A stretch of DNA of 64,000 nucleotides from Ustulina deusta. Its lineage: Eukaryota > Ascomycota > Sordariomycetes > Xylariales > Xylariaceae. Below are positions 23,953-36,160 of the stretch, in pieces. Each line of letters starts with the position of its first letter. Position 1 is the stretch's first letter. The notes beneath the pieces were generated by a model, which was not told the origin of the DNA, ran no database searches, and was given only the letters and a program-made list of their open reading frames with translations. The position numbers were made by a program, and so were the translations under genes. The stretch is from assembly GCA_023159155.1 (NCBI GenBank), contig JAJNNX010000075.1, positions 106,227-170,226 on the forward strand. The letters run 5' to 3'.

Positions 23953-26900
23953 TAGGTTGCGCCCACACGTGGGCACTGGCAGCCGGCAAGTAAAAACCGT
24001 GCACTCGGAAGTTCAGTGTCAGAGGGGGTAGGTCCAGAGTGAATAGAGAGTCTCATCTGCAGCCAGGAAGCAGGTAGGTAGTTAGGGCTCAATAGAGTGG
24101 TTGGTCAATTGATTCCTGAACCTTCCCAAATATCTAGGGGCGGCACCCATATACATATACAGAATACTGATATATCCACTCCCATAGGGGTAGGTGTGAT
24201 ATATATCCCTGACATTCAGTCATTTGCCTTGCATCTCACCTACCGAAATCTACTTATTTTACTCCTACTAGATTCTAGTACGTTCAACTTGCTCGCTCAG
24301 CCTTAAGACGATCGTGTACGCGATTCAGGGGTAAATACAAGCCCTTGTCCTATTTGGGGCTGTGTTACATTGCGTGACTGTTCTCTGTTTTGACTGCTGT
24401 CCCCCATGGATCCTCACTGATATACACAGATGCAAAGCACTCTTGGGTCACGTAAAAGTTTGAGGATGAAATTTCTGACCAGAGAGTCTTTAGATGATAT
24501 TATAACAAATTGGGTCGCATTCAATGTATTAGACATTGACCTCGTGTGTATAAGTAATGAACCGGCCACCTGCAATACTACTTACCCATGCATGTGTTGC
24601 ACCATTCTCGTCTTCCTATCGTATTCTTATGCTTGTTGAGGGTAATTCTCATATTTCCACGGGAGTGGTATTGTGTGTATCAAGACAAGGCCGATATCTA
24701 TCTTGTATTCGGAACTACGCAAGGAAAGACAGGTTTGTCAGTGAGAAAGATTTGATCATGAGAAACCTCAGGCCAGATGTTTGGCACAGATTATCAGACA
24801 TGGGGTAAGAAAATATAAGTCGACATCATTGCGTAAATGGCAAATACCAATCGCGATTTTCGGACCGGAAGAATCTTCTCCTTGTCATGAAGACACGTTC
24901 ATGATCAAGGTGAAAAAAAAGAGGTTACCAGATACCCGCACGATGACGAAGGTCAACCAGCCCTCAAATGCTCATGAACCCGCAAACCCGCAACCCTCAA
25001 GAGTCGGTAAGCCCCCAGATACCCACAAGGCGACGAAGGTCAGCAAAGCCCTAAGGTTAGTGTTGGGGGGGCATCCGTGACAGATTCCCCTAAGACCGAC
25101 CCTTCCATATTACGGAGTCGAGACATAACTGTGCGCTTAAGTGCTTCCGGCTACCGAATACCGGTCTCTTTGGCCCCCCGCCATTTCCAAAGGGCTAAGA
25201 TCCAGACGTAGATTAAGTACTGAATGATTTTCTCCTAGACACGACCACTGGGTATAGACTTCGAACATTGCGGTTCCTCAGTGTGGACATCAACCAGCCA
25301 AGATCACCCAGATGTAGACACATATAGTTGCGGGCATCACGCAAGGGAAAACAGGGTTCAGGGGAAAGGTGCGATGATGATCAAGAAAGCAGAAGAACCT
25401 CAATGGTGGCGGCAGCGGACTACATAGCCCTGCGGCAGAACAATGGAAATACCATTCTCTCACAGCAATCATGGTTGTTAGAAGGCGGTAACACCTACCT
25501 ATTGCATGAATCAATTTTGTGTCTTCATTTTGTTGGGAAGTCGTGATGTCTCAAGATATTCCTACATGTGCCCAGAGGTGAACGCCCCTCTGTAACAAGC
25601 TGTACTGGATGGGCATTTGGCACGTCAATGCCCCATCGTTCGGGAATCCGCAACACCTCGGACTGGATCTGGTAGCCGCAGACTCCCAGGGCGGTATATA
25701 TTGTTATATTAATATAATCTATAATCTACGGTAATCAAACTCGAAACCCCCATTTTCTTCACTTAACCAAGGTCTAAACTATCAATAATAAATTTTCCAT
25801 GCAGCTGTGATTAATGTAGAGTAGTTAGGTGTGGTATTGACGTTGGTGACTTTTCCTTGATTTCGATAGGATGGGCCAAAGTGCGCAAACAATTCGCCGT
25901 TTAATGAGGCTACCAGGCCAAAGGCTACGTACTAGATGTCGTATGGTACGCTGACCTCATGTTAGGACCATGCGCTGGCAAACAGAACCTTAGATTTTAC
26001 TTCCAGCACAAGCCTTTTGACCACTCTCCCTTAGATCATCATGCCTTGAGTAGGTAGTCAGTCTTGTGGTCTATATAATCCGCTACCTCCATTTCTAAGG
26101 CATCTTGGAGTCGACCCGGAAGCTTCGTACGGACCATTAGAGTCAGATCCCCTATCCGTGAAAGACAGGTGGCTTAGAAAGGTGTAGTTGGAGAACCTTG
26201 GCGACTCTGAAGACGAATATCTTTGAATCGCTTGAGTCGGGTCGGTGAGGCCTATTGCGAGGAATAGAGAGGATGACGTGAAAAGAACACGGAAAAGATA
26301 AGAGAAAACTAGAAGGGGGAATGTTAGGCTTCCGCAACTACTCGTCTGCGCGTAACAACCTACCAAGACGACGCAACATTCCGCTGTTGCAGCCAACGAA
26401 CATGGCTTGACGAACTTGGAAGGTGTCCGAAATAAGTAATTCCGTATGGGAGATTATCTTGCGATCAGGAGACAAAGTATGGGAGCTTGCTATCTGGAAA
26501 AGCGGAAAGTCACAGCCACAGGTGATGATGGGCTTGCTTGTTATCATACGTATCTTTCCTAGAAATGTTTGATGCAGGATAAGTTGAGACGGCCAGGCCC
26601 CCATGGAAACGAAACACTATTGACCGTGTTAATGTAATGGGAGCAACCAGCTCGGCTCGTCCACACACAGCAGCTTATGATTGACGGCATTGAGTCCGAT
26701 TACATCGGCTTCGCTGGATGTTTTGGCTCGCATCAATCCTCATAATTATGAAATGTTTCTTTGGTAAGCCAGGCCTAAAAAACACCCCGTGAATACGAAT
26801 ACAAATATATCTGAATAATTGAAATCCGAATATGTTTTACCCCGAGTATGCCAATGCTGTGTTGGACAACGAGCAGCGAAGAAAAATACCGAGATATGTC

Positions 26901-27016
26901 ACCTGTATTATACATAAGTGGCCAAGGCTACATACCCTCCCCCCTTTTTTTTTTTGCACTTTCAAATTTCATTAATTAGAGATCGCAATATGCTTCAACG
27001 AGAGAAACATAACCAC
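23953..27016. other. Long intergenic region, no supported gene
   Basis: No coding sequence with support. It includes a weak two-unit direct repeat (AGATACCC..GACGAAGGTCA) starting at 24930 and again at 25017, and a T tract at about 26945. Frames around 26058-26396 (-) lack motifs and codon bias. Confidence 0.5.
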
Positions 27017-28010
27017 CTAGCTTAGCAGGAATGCCCGCAAATGCTGCATGTACTTCTCGCGTTGATCAATGTAGGCAAAATGAGCTGCACCAGCCAGTGT
27101 CACCCATTTGACCTTCGCAATATTGTCGAAGAAAGGTTGCATCGCGACATCCTGGGCCTCATCTTGATCTCCATTTAAGAGGAGTGTGACTGCTTTTATG
27201 CCGTTTAAATCCGGAATGCAAGTCTACTCACGGAGTGAGCCATAAATATAGAGCTCGCTAGGGCCATACCTAACTCAGTTATCAGTCATGGACATCATTC
27301 TTATTGTATAGAACGGGCTCGCGCTCTGGGAAATGGTTAGAAAAAGCTGCCTACATGGTCCCGTAGGTAGTAGGGTCCTTAGCAAACCAGTCGAGCGCGG
27401 CCTGAACTTCCTTTGCTGGCCATGGCCTAGCAAGGCTAAGATGTTTCTTATAGAAGACTTCAACAGCAGCCTCATATTCCGGAGTTTCAAAATCCAAGGT
27501 CTGGTCGGCTCGATCAAGTACCTCTTGAACGTCCTGGGGCAGCCGTTTTCGTAAAGCGGTGATCCCGATCCGCCAGGCATCCATACTAGCTAGACTACTC
27601 GCGATGACGAAACGGTGAAGATTGGCAGCGCCTGGCCCGGCAGCCCATTGGGCAGTGAACATGCCACCCCACGAATGGCCATAAACATTGATGGGACGCT
27701 TGGTTAACCCAAGATGGTGCATCAGGTTCTGGAGCTCGTCAATGAAAAGTTTTGGGGACCAGAAAACCTCATCGCCCGCCTTGTCCGGCAGATGAGTTGA
27801 ACGCCCATTTCCTATCTGATCATAGAAGACAAGCGGCATCGAAGATGCAAGATCAGAGAGTGGGAGCAAGTACTCGTGGCATGCTCCAGGACCCCCATGC
27901 ACGATTATCAAGGGAATATTAGTGTCAGACTCAAGATCACCGATAACTTTGTACCATGTTTCGCAGGGGAAAGAGACGCCCTCGACACTGAATTGAGCGA
28001 TCCCTTCCAT
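27017..28010 (-). pseudogene. Prolyl iminopeptidase-like alpha/beta hydrolase with one in-frame stop (or an extra in-frame mini-intron)
   Basis: Exon 1 is 28010-27355 and exon 2 is 27269-27017, joined over an 85 bp intron (GTAGGC..TTAG) that restores the family segment GTMYGPSELYIYGS. The total is 302 sense positions, normal for proline iminopeptidases, which release N-terminal Pro. HGGPG at 38-42 and the nucleophile GHSWGG (Ser113) are in exon 1. The acid (Asp255 in NGDQDEAQ) and base (His282) are in exon 2. Between them codon 234 is TAG (27224-27226), where homologues tend to have Trp (SLxxW). TGG to TAG is a CpA to TpA change on the other strand. The frame continues perfectly to TAG at 27017-27019. 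The same site forms a consensus donor: a 42 nt GTGAGT..CAG excision (27191-27232) would remove the stop in frame but delete sequence that looks conserved (CIPDLNGIKAV). I favour a recent nonsense allele; a functional spliced gene or a sequencing error is possible. Confidence 0.75.
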
Positions 28011-29095
28011 TCCCTTTACCTAAAACGGAGCTGCGAAGACCGCGATACTATATAACGCGTGTGCGTTTATGTCAGAAAGAGCGCTGAAGCAGGGATTGAA
28101 GGGTCGACACAATGCTGAACGGTGGCCTAAGAGGACAGTTCTCAAAGAACCTCCGCAAATAGGTTCTGGTCACGGACAATGCGATATCGACTTGCGCATC
28201 AGTTGCCTTCTGCCTCCTAATTTTAGACAACTGGAGGCAGCAGTACATGAAGGGTGAGTGAGCGGGGTATCTTGGTCCCTTTGTCTGTCCGTTGGTAAGA
28301 TGTGTCGACCGGCTGCATCATTCTCCACCCCATGTCTGATATACCTAGCGTTTAATACACGGTCTTTTCAAACGGTCCTACTCTAATTTTGTACTCGTCC
28401 CTGCATAACATCCGGGCCCTTGACCTAGATCACTTGCCTCCCAGGTCGCAAACTCTGTCTCGGATCCCGGCCGAGATTCTTTGCTTGGGTCTCCGATCTA
28501 GTCTGCTGCATAAATCGCCACTTTAACTTTATACATTAAACTTTATCTAATAGTATCAACACAATGAGCTGCCAGCCGTGCAAGGGATCGTCTTTCTACT
28601 AACTCATCCCCTCCATGCCGGTTCCTATCTCTTTTGTTGTTACATTTGCATAGTAACTGTCCGGGAATATATTTTTCTGTAAGGCGTCCTAGTATGGTCT
28701 TAGCAAATCAAAGCCCACAAGACAACAGAGCCCGGGGCAGACTGAAAAGGGAGAAGATACATGGCTTCAGAATCCGAATACAGCCTTGAATCCATGTACT
28801 TGAATTCTGGCCGTCATGTTGGTATAACTTTCATGGAAAGAAGAGATCGATGTTAAGGACAAGTTTATTAACTGAGTTGAAGTTTTATTAAGTAGCCAGG
28901 AGTAATAATTACACGAGCCCCATCCAATGGTATAAACCAGTTGTCCAATTCCACCCCTGCCCCTGCCCTGCCTTGCCCCAAGAACAACAAACCAACATAT
29001 GAGCATTATCTTCGAGATGAGCAACCGTCCAATCGCGCCCGTCAAAATATGCACTATCTAAGCAACAAGGGAAGACAATATAGCGAGCATGACAT
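28011..29095. other. Intergenic, no supported gene
   Basis: Promoter side of the iminopeptidase locus and 3' side of the RGS gene. I see no frame, repeat or RNA structure worth calling. Confidence 0.55.
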
Positions 29096-30547
29096 CTAGA
29101 AGAAATTACCAGCGGGGACAGAAACGAAGATGGCCGTGAAGACACCTGCCCCCAACCCCGCCAACAGCATCGACTGAAGGAAAATCGTATCCTGGATCTG
29201 GCGCAGGCCGGGCTCCTGGATCCAAACCTGGCGGTCGAAGACCTTGCGCAGGTAGAACCGCCGCTCATACTGGACGACCCAAGGCTCATCCTCGTAGCTA
29301 TTGGTCGAGCCGAACGAGTCAAAGCTCCGCTTGCCGTCGTGGAGCTCGTCGAAGTCCGTGGCGTTGTCGTCGTCGAAGAAGAGCTCCCACGGCCGCACGT
29401 GCCGATGGTGCAAGCCGTGGAGCACCACGCACATGCCCTTCGCGGCCGTGATGAGCGTCGCGATGCCGAAGACCCAGAGGATCGCGAAGAGCGCGCGCCA
29501 GCCGCGTCCCGCCTTGCTGAGCGTCAGGATGATCGATCCGATCGCCGCGACGAGGATGGTCCCCACCCCTAGACCGCGGGCGAAGGTGACGCGGGCAGGG
29601 TTGCCGTTGCAAATAACCCAACGGATGAAGTTGGGATGCGCCTGTCTTCGGAGGGTGTTTTCGATGTTTTGGGATAGCGTGCGCAGGGCCGATGGATGGG
29701 TGGTGTAAGACAGAGCCTGGACAACGGCCTTCTGCTCGCGGGCAGAGAGGTTCAGCTGTCTGGACGAATCATCGACGATGTACGTGGCGATGATTCTATT
29801 AATCTCCGATCGGAAGGGCTGTATGGTGACTAGGCACAAAGGGTGAGCAATTGGGCTGTAGACACCAGGTATCATAGAGCGGCAAGACTTACAAGGCTGT
29901 TTGACACCGGCCGCGAAAAAGGCATCTCCTGCCTGGCTTACGTAGGTCGTGGCCTGAGATCCAGACAAGGACGTATTATCCCCAGCCGAGGACCTAGGTG
30001 GAGTGGCGAACGGATCCCGATTCTCCACATGAATCTCAGGGGTCTTTTCAAAGTCGGTTCCCTTGAAGATTTCCATGGCTGCCGTGGGACCCTTCCTGGC
30101 CTTGTCAGCGGCGTCCCTCTGAATCTTGGCGATCGTATCTTCCTCCATCGTTTGTGTCCATTCCGGAGACAGCGCGGTCTCCGAAGCAGGAGCTGCGTCA
30201 AAGCGTTTAACATAGTCACGATACCAGAGGAAAAACTGCAGGTTCTCGGCAGAATGCTCAATATAGATGAGGTAGTTCATGAAATCTCGGACTGTGCAGG
30301 GCTTTGTAAATGGTTAGTGACAACGGAAGACATGCAAACGAGCCTTGTGTAAACTCACCGGACATGTTCCACCATGAAGGATCTTGTCAAACGCGAGGGC
30401 GTCTGGGATGCCTGGGGGCGCCCCAGAGCGGCCGGATCTTAGGGAAGCATCTACCGTCTCATCGAACTGGACGCCGTTCTCGTTTCGTCTTACATCATCC
30501 TTACTGACATAATTGGGGCGTCGGTAGTTCAGCGAGGGTAGCCCCAT
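29096..30547 (-). CDS. RGS-domain protein with C-terminal membrane segments (Rax1-like)
   Basis: Three exons: 30547-30359, 30301-29893 and 29829-29096; 443 residues. The start ATG at 30545-30547 opens MGLPSLNYRRPNYVSKDDV. The first splice gives DKILHGGTCP-PCTVRDFMNYL, a textbook start of a fungal RGS domain, followed by IEHSAENLQFFLWYRDYVKRF. The second splice (63 bp intron, GTAAGT..CTAG) restores QPFTIQPFRSEINRI. The RGS fold spans roughly residues 50-255, interrupted by a Ser/Thr/Pro-rich insert. RGS domains accelerate GTP hydrolysis by G-alpha subunits. The C-terminal third has three hydrophobic helices (LGVGTILVAAIGSIILTL, ALFAILWVFGIATLITAA, SMLLAGLGAGVFTAIFVSV), the layout of the bud-site/polarity protein Rax1. 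Naming as Rax1 is inference; RGS plus three transmembrane segments is seen directly. Confidence 0.92.
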
Positions 30548-33500
30548 GTTGAAATAAATGAGAAGTTTGATATTTGGGGTAATTAAGATAATAAACAGAG
30601 ACGGTTCAACTTGAAGAGGCCTTGTCAGACTAGAGGCGGGAGGGAGGGATCGAGCCCACAATACGGGAAGATCAAGATTCGCTAACGATGAGGTATTCAG
30701 TAACGATATAAATAGTAAGTCGAATCTTGACTTTTCATCGTTTTCAGATGAAGACGATATCCAGCCATGTGATAAACCCGACAGTTTGTCGAGGGATATG
30801 AGTGTTTGATTTGAAGCGATCCCACGCGCCCGGGAAGGGGGACAATGTGTGCTAAGTATATATGCACCGCCGAGCATGTGTGCGGTATGACGGAAACGCT
30901 AACCCAAGACGCAAATTCACGCGTTGATTCAGTCTTGTGGATGCATGTAGCATCACCACGAGGCTTATTAAGCCCACCAAAAGCAATTCCGATCACAAGA
31001 GGATTCCACGAGCCTGGCCATCGACTATGCGTAGAAATCGTAGTTATTTAGAAATCCGAAAGACTAACTAGACTAACTAAGAAAAAGTCAGCCAAAGTTA
31101 TTCCGGATTAGCGATAGGTTGACTAAATTAGTTGCCGTAGTCAATATAGTCAGTTTAATCTAGTTACCTATAACCTATAGTCAAGTTAGCCGTTCGACCT
31201 CGCTTTGACTAAACTTTTCTTAGTCTAGTTGGTCTTTTGATTTTGGCTACTCATCGAGCTAACTGACTAGCCATAGCGGATGTTGAGAAACACCCCTAGA
31301 CGCATCACGACTTGATATCATAGTCCCCGCTAAGAGCTAAGACAGCGGAGACGGAGGCTGTCAACTAGTCGGAACTGAAACACTGTCTCGATCCAATAGT
31401 ACGCGCCCAGATGCCAGTAGCAAGAGTACAAGAAAATTCGAAAGATAGGCCGAAGGCGTGAATGTGGCAAGAACGAAGAGCAGCACGAACCGGGTATGGC
31501 CCTGGGAACAAATGGGTATTGGGTTACAAGACGAGTGAATAGCAACTTAAAGGTAGATGCACCAATCAGGTCAGCGGATTATCCCTAACCATATCCTACC
31601 TACGCATATAAGCAGTCTCTATCGAGGTGAACACATCCAATCATCTCCTGTGCATCCCTTCGCCCGCCGGTTTGGAGGCTCAACAGCCTGGTACCAATGG
31701 TAATGGAGCATCCGGTTTGGGACTTTTAGGGCAGCGGCTGAGAGCTGAGGCCAATGAAGGGAGAGAGGGTGGCTTGACTCGCTTGGGGAATCAGCTGAAT
31801 CATCCTGGCAAGCTAACCCGCTTCAACAAGAACTTTACCCGACTACACTATCGATAGAATTCCGGTCGCCCTTTCGACACCTACCATCGACATGCTCCCG
31901 GATATATTTGTAAGAATCGGAGGACTAGGGGTGGGGGAAATCGAGTTAAATGCTAGCTGAACCCGATACGCCGGAACCTTGCATGAAAACTAGTCTAGTG
32001 TATCTGCTTAGAGCATGATAGTCAGGCACTGGTGAAGAGCTCGAGAGCCAAATCTGTCAAGACCCGTGTCTCCAGGCCCCTTCCACCAAAGACACCTCTT
32101 ACCGATAGTGATATGGACTCTTCATGGCGAGGCGCAGAAGCAGAAATATCAAAGACAGACTCAGCAGGTCACACAATCTATCATACACGCCACTAGGAGC
32201 CACTACTACTTCACAGGAACAAGCTTCGGCGGTCAAGATCTCCTGGTCAACGAACAATGTCTCGGTCAGTATTTCTTGAAAGCCGAACGTGTTATTCCCA
32301 AGACCCCGCGTTTCTATATGAGTCCATGCGCAACTAAAACATCTAACCCAAGCCAACGTCTTACTATCTCGCGTGGGGATTGAGTCTAGATGGATACTAG
32401 ACTGCTCGTGCGACTCCTGTTCTATACGGAATGCCAGCAAGCTACAGTACAAAAAATCAGTATTGGCAAAATAAATTCTACATGGTATTATTACTTCTCT
32501 CCTGACCATTGGGTCTTATCGATGCGTATAAGCCTACATGTTCTCTGAGATTACCACGTTGAAGTACTTAAGTGGGCAACTGTATGTAAATAGCTATTCA
32601 CAGCTCATGGATATGTCGCAGCGCCCCTACACTAGGAGATAGGCCGAACCTACACTTCCTAGCATAGTAATCACTCAGTTCTCCCGGGGGATCAATTGAT
32701 CAAAGGTAGGAAACAATAAATATGAATTCATTCGCAATGTCAGCTATGTTGTGGATGCCTCCTCTGATTTCCATAAAAATCAGCGCCCATGGTGTTTTTA
32801 TTCTATACGAGTGAAGCCACCAAGTGGCTCATGCATGTACTGAGCCCCTATGATCCATTCACACCACTTCAGTACATAATACCTCTTTCAAATATCGTCA
32901 CATAAGAGAACGAAACATATTTGCAGTCTGGGTGACGAGTTTCGCTCCGGGTCAGGCGTTTCTCGATGAGTAACGCCACGTCCCGTCTGTCCCTCTGCAT
33001 GTTTCTCCCCCGTCTACTTTTCGACTGGTCGTCACCTTGCGTGATGCAATATCCACTGAGACAACCCCATGTCTCACGAGGGGAAGACGCCGATGTTAAA
33101 CACAGAATATGTGGGAAACGGGCACCTGTATTATCCTGTTTTGTTTCGAATCAACACGCCTCAATGAAGGAGTGGATTTGGAGCATCTTGATCTGGGCCT
33201 AGATCAATCTAAACCCAGCCAGAGAGACATGAAAAGCTAGTCAAGACACCTATCCGTTTCGTTTGGTAGCATCTTTCCGGCAGAGACATGACCACGGCCC
33301 TGAAATCTCGGCCTATTATCGTCCAGACAACGGGAGTCTAGCACTACCACGGTCTCATGTCCTCGCCACACCTCCTCCAACCGTCCGGACAGTAGAGCCG
33401 AGCTCCCTCTCTTGTACACAGGAAGGGATAATTAAAATAAATGAATCGTAACATGGGCAGCCGCGCACACATGCTGAAACAAGCATGGCAAAAATCCATG

Positions 33501-33862
33501 GTGATCTTGGACATATCAGGGCGGGATACCGCAAAAAGGGAACGAAATAGACTTCCTCTCCCGCGATGAGATGAACCAATTTGACTATGCCGTCAAGCGG
33601 TATCCTTCAAGAAATCCACACATTTCTCAAATAGAGAAACAGCTGCTATCAACATGGAGATTAGGACAACGCTTCGACAAAACCAGAACCGGTAATACTG
33701 ATGAAAACAAAATCTACAGCTCTAGCGCCTCTTGACACTAATTAAAGCAGTATTTCAGCAAATACCATGTATTTCCAATATTGACACACCACAGCGAACG
33801 AAAAAGCACGTATTTCAGGGGACGAGAGAGGGGACAGACAAATTAGCCTCTCAATAAATCAA
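30548..33862. other. Long intergenic region, no supported gene; contains one inverted-repeat element
   Basis: No coding sequence with motif or codon bias. Short frames at 31627-31857 and 32066-32383 start with non-ATG codons or lack any similarity I know. The only structured piece is the inverted repeat at 31062-31232, listed separately. Confidence 0.5.
31062..31232. repeat. Imperfect terminal inverted repeat, MITE-like
   Basis: The left arm (31062-31096) and right arm (31202-31232) are near reverse complements: AACTAAGAAAAAGTC..CAAAG on the left faces CTTTG..ACTTTTCTTAG and TCTAGTTGGTC on the right. The right arm lacks about 4 bases. About 105 bp lie between, themselves rich in GACTAA/TTAGTC words. 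This could fold as a hairpin or be a short non-autonomous DNA transposon. No clear target duplication was found. Confidence 0.45.
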
Positions 33863-34461
33863 TCACCAATGCATCTCCGAGATCTCGACAGAATCGACAT
33901 CGACGCCATCAACGAACCACCTCTCGCCGTCCTCGATGGGCACGTCATTCCCGCTCATCTGCCGTTTGCGCATGAGGCCGTCGGGCGCGAAGGTCCAGTC
34001 CTCGAGCCCGTACGTGCGCCACCAGCGGCCCGCGGCGTCGTGCCACTCGTACCAGAACTGCACGGCGATGCGGTCCTCGCCGAACGCGAACAGCTCCTTG
34101 CGCAGCCGGTAGCCCTGCTCGCGCTCCCACTTCTTGGTCAGGAAGGCCTCGATCTCGTCGCGGCCCGTCAGGAACGTGTCGCGGTTGCGCCAGATCGAGT
34201 CGGGCGTGTAGGCTAGTTTGACCTTGGCCGGGTCTCTGGTTTGTTGGTTGGTTGGTTGGCTTTAATCAGACGGATGTTGTAATTTGATCTTGAACCTCTC
34301 CGATGGGGTAGAGGGGAGGGAGTGGATTATGGGACTGCGGAAGATAAATTTACGCACTTCGTGTTCCACGCATCCTGCGCGGCTTTCACCTTGATCCGGG
34401 CCGTCTCGGCCGTAAAGGGCGGGTAAGGCGGCCTTCCCTCGTTTCCAGTCTCGGTAGCCAT
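33863..34461 (-). CDS. DUF1348 (NTF2/SnoaL-like fold) protein
   Basis: Two exons, 34461-34358 and 34235-33863, with a 122 bp intron (GTGCGT..CCAG) containing a CCAA-repeat run; 158 residues, the usual family size. The start is the ATG at 34459-34461; the longer upstream frame has no ATG. The N-terminus RPPYPPFTAETARIKVKAAQ, the splice-restored WNTKDPAKVKLAYTPDSIWRN, and VQFWYEWHDAAGRWWRTYG with MSGNDVPI near the end are hallmark stretches of DUF1348, a small NTF2-like family. It is a soluble, probably cytosolic protein; the biochemical role is unknown. Codons are strongly G/C-ending, which creates overlapping antisense frames. Confidence 0.93.
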
Positions 34462-36160
34462 GGCTAAGAGGACTTGATCCCGGGAGTAAGTATAATTACG
34501 AAAATGGGTCGTTGACTTTGATATAAAGAACGATGATGATGATGACAACGACGACAATGATGATAAATTGGCTAAAGTTCTCCGCGCTTCTTCTATTGGA
34601 GCCTGAAGTGGAGAGAGGTGAGTTTAGTCGCTTTATCCCCCGTCCTGTTTACTTAAGTTTAAGTTTCTAATCGTAGCATAAAGCCATCCATATATATTTA
34701 TATATCTCCATATGATACCGCTATCAATTGGTCACCGTTTTGACTCTTTTCACCTTTTTTACCCTACCTCGGCGCTCCCGAGGACATGTTTTGACGATGC
34801 CGTGTTCATAATCCGACACGGGAGAGCCGGGGAATGGGCGGGGTTTGCTCGGTCTCTTTCTCTCTTCGGAGCTCGCATCGGTACGGGGTTTGAGTTATCT
34901 TACCCGGGGAAATCGCATTCCCATGGGATTTAGTATGGCCATGCTGTCCCGAAGGTTTCTTAGATTTTAGATAGATGATGGTGACAGAAGCGCGCAAAGA
35001 GAAGCGCGCGAGCCCCACAACTTCTTCTCCCGGGTAGGCGGACAAAGTGAGGGGGGAATGGCATACAAATGGCGTCATCGCGATCCGGAACGCGACATGG
35101 AACCCATTCCGCTGCGGCCTGGAGACTTGAGTACCTGCGTCGGCTGCTCGATTGCTTGTTTCAGCTCACGCTGTCCGAGGATCAGTATTTGAGAAACATC
35201 CCATGAGTATTTATGTCAAACGGAGATATGCAATGCTTATGTGTGCGTCAAAAAGCCACTGGCCGAGATGAGGTGCTGACCAGGGGGATGCTGATGATGA
35301 CTCCAAATAAGCCATGAAATACACATATATGGTTCCAGGACCCCCTAGCGAAACACTTTGAACCTCAGCTTCCACAAGGTTCTCTCATTGATTTGATTTA
35401 TTTGGATTACCTGTACAGTATTTCGTGAGGTAGCGTGGATACTGTACCATTTGGCGGTGCATGGAGATGCGGCGCAGAGGTGCGGATACGCCGACCATCC
35501 GATAGACAGAGGATTGGAGGGATGGTCACGCCTGTTGTATTTGAAATGGAGGTCGGAAGGCTGTACGACAGCAAGCCCAAACCACGCCGTTGGTCGATCG
35601 CTCCTGACGTTGTCGGGGACGCCTGAAGCTGCGCACTGTACCTCCGATGCAGGCCGCTGCCTGTCTTCCCTCCTGCCAACACGAACAGAGAGACAAAGAG
35701 AACCTTGATGGTTTTATCGTTGCTGTACTAGGTACCCCTATCCTGCCCGCCATCCCGCCCGCCTTACTGTATCTCTCCCTCTTTGGTGAGGTCTGACACT
35801 CCTATGTTCGGCACATTAGTAGGAAACGTGATTGTCTACCCCACCAATGCTCATCAACCCCGCCAATGATGCATTCCTCACCTTCGAGCACACTATCTTC
35901 CTACCTACCCAGATAGTAAGTCGGCCTCCATGCTCACTTACCCAACAGACCCTGACCCTGACACCCCTCAATAACAGACAATAATAAGAGCAGCCTGTAT
36001 TCCCTTCTCCCAGACCGACTGTTCTCTGCCACATCCCATACTTCACTCATCCCCTCTTCCTGTTCTTGTAAGTCGTACCTCGCCAGCCGGACGTCTAGCC
36101 TCCAAGTATTCTAACCACGACACCAAAAACGCAGAAATCCCAAAACCAACACTCTTCACA
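34462..36160. other. Divergent promoter region, no supported gene
   Basis: Lies between the DUF1348 gene (-) and the peroxiredoxin gene (+). Overlapping frames on both strands at 35400-35760 have no motif or ATG logic. The final about 100 bases before 36161 form the peroxiredoxin leader (CACTCTTCACA just before the ATG). Confidence 0.55.

Noticed and set aside
26058..26396. 112-codon minus-strand frame
   Set aside because: No motif, no neighbour relation, and composition not different from noncoding surroundings.
35407..35753. Overlapping frames on both strands before the peroxiredoxin gene
   Set aside because: Overlapping frames of similar length on both strands with no motif indicate chance openness in moderately GC-rich DNA.
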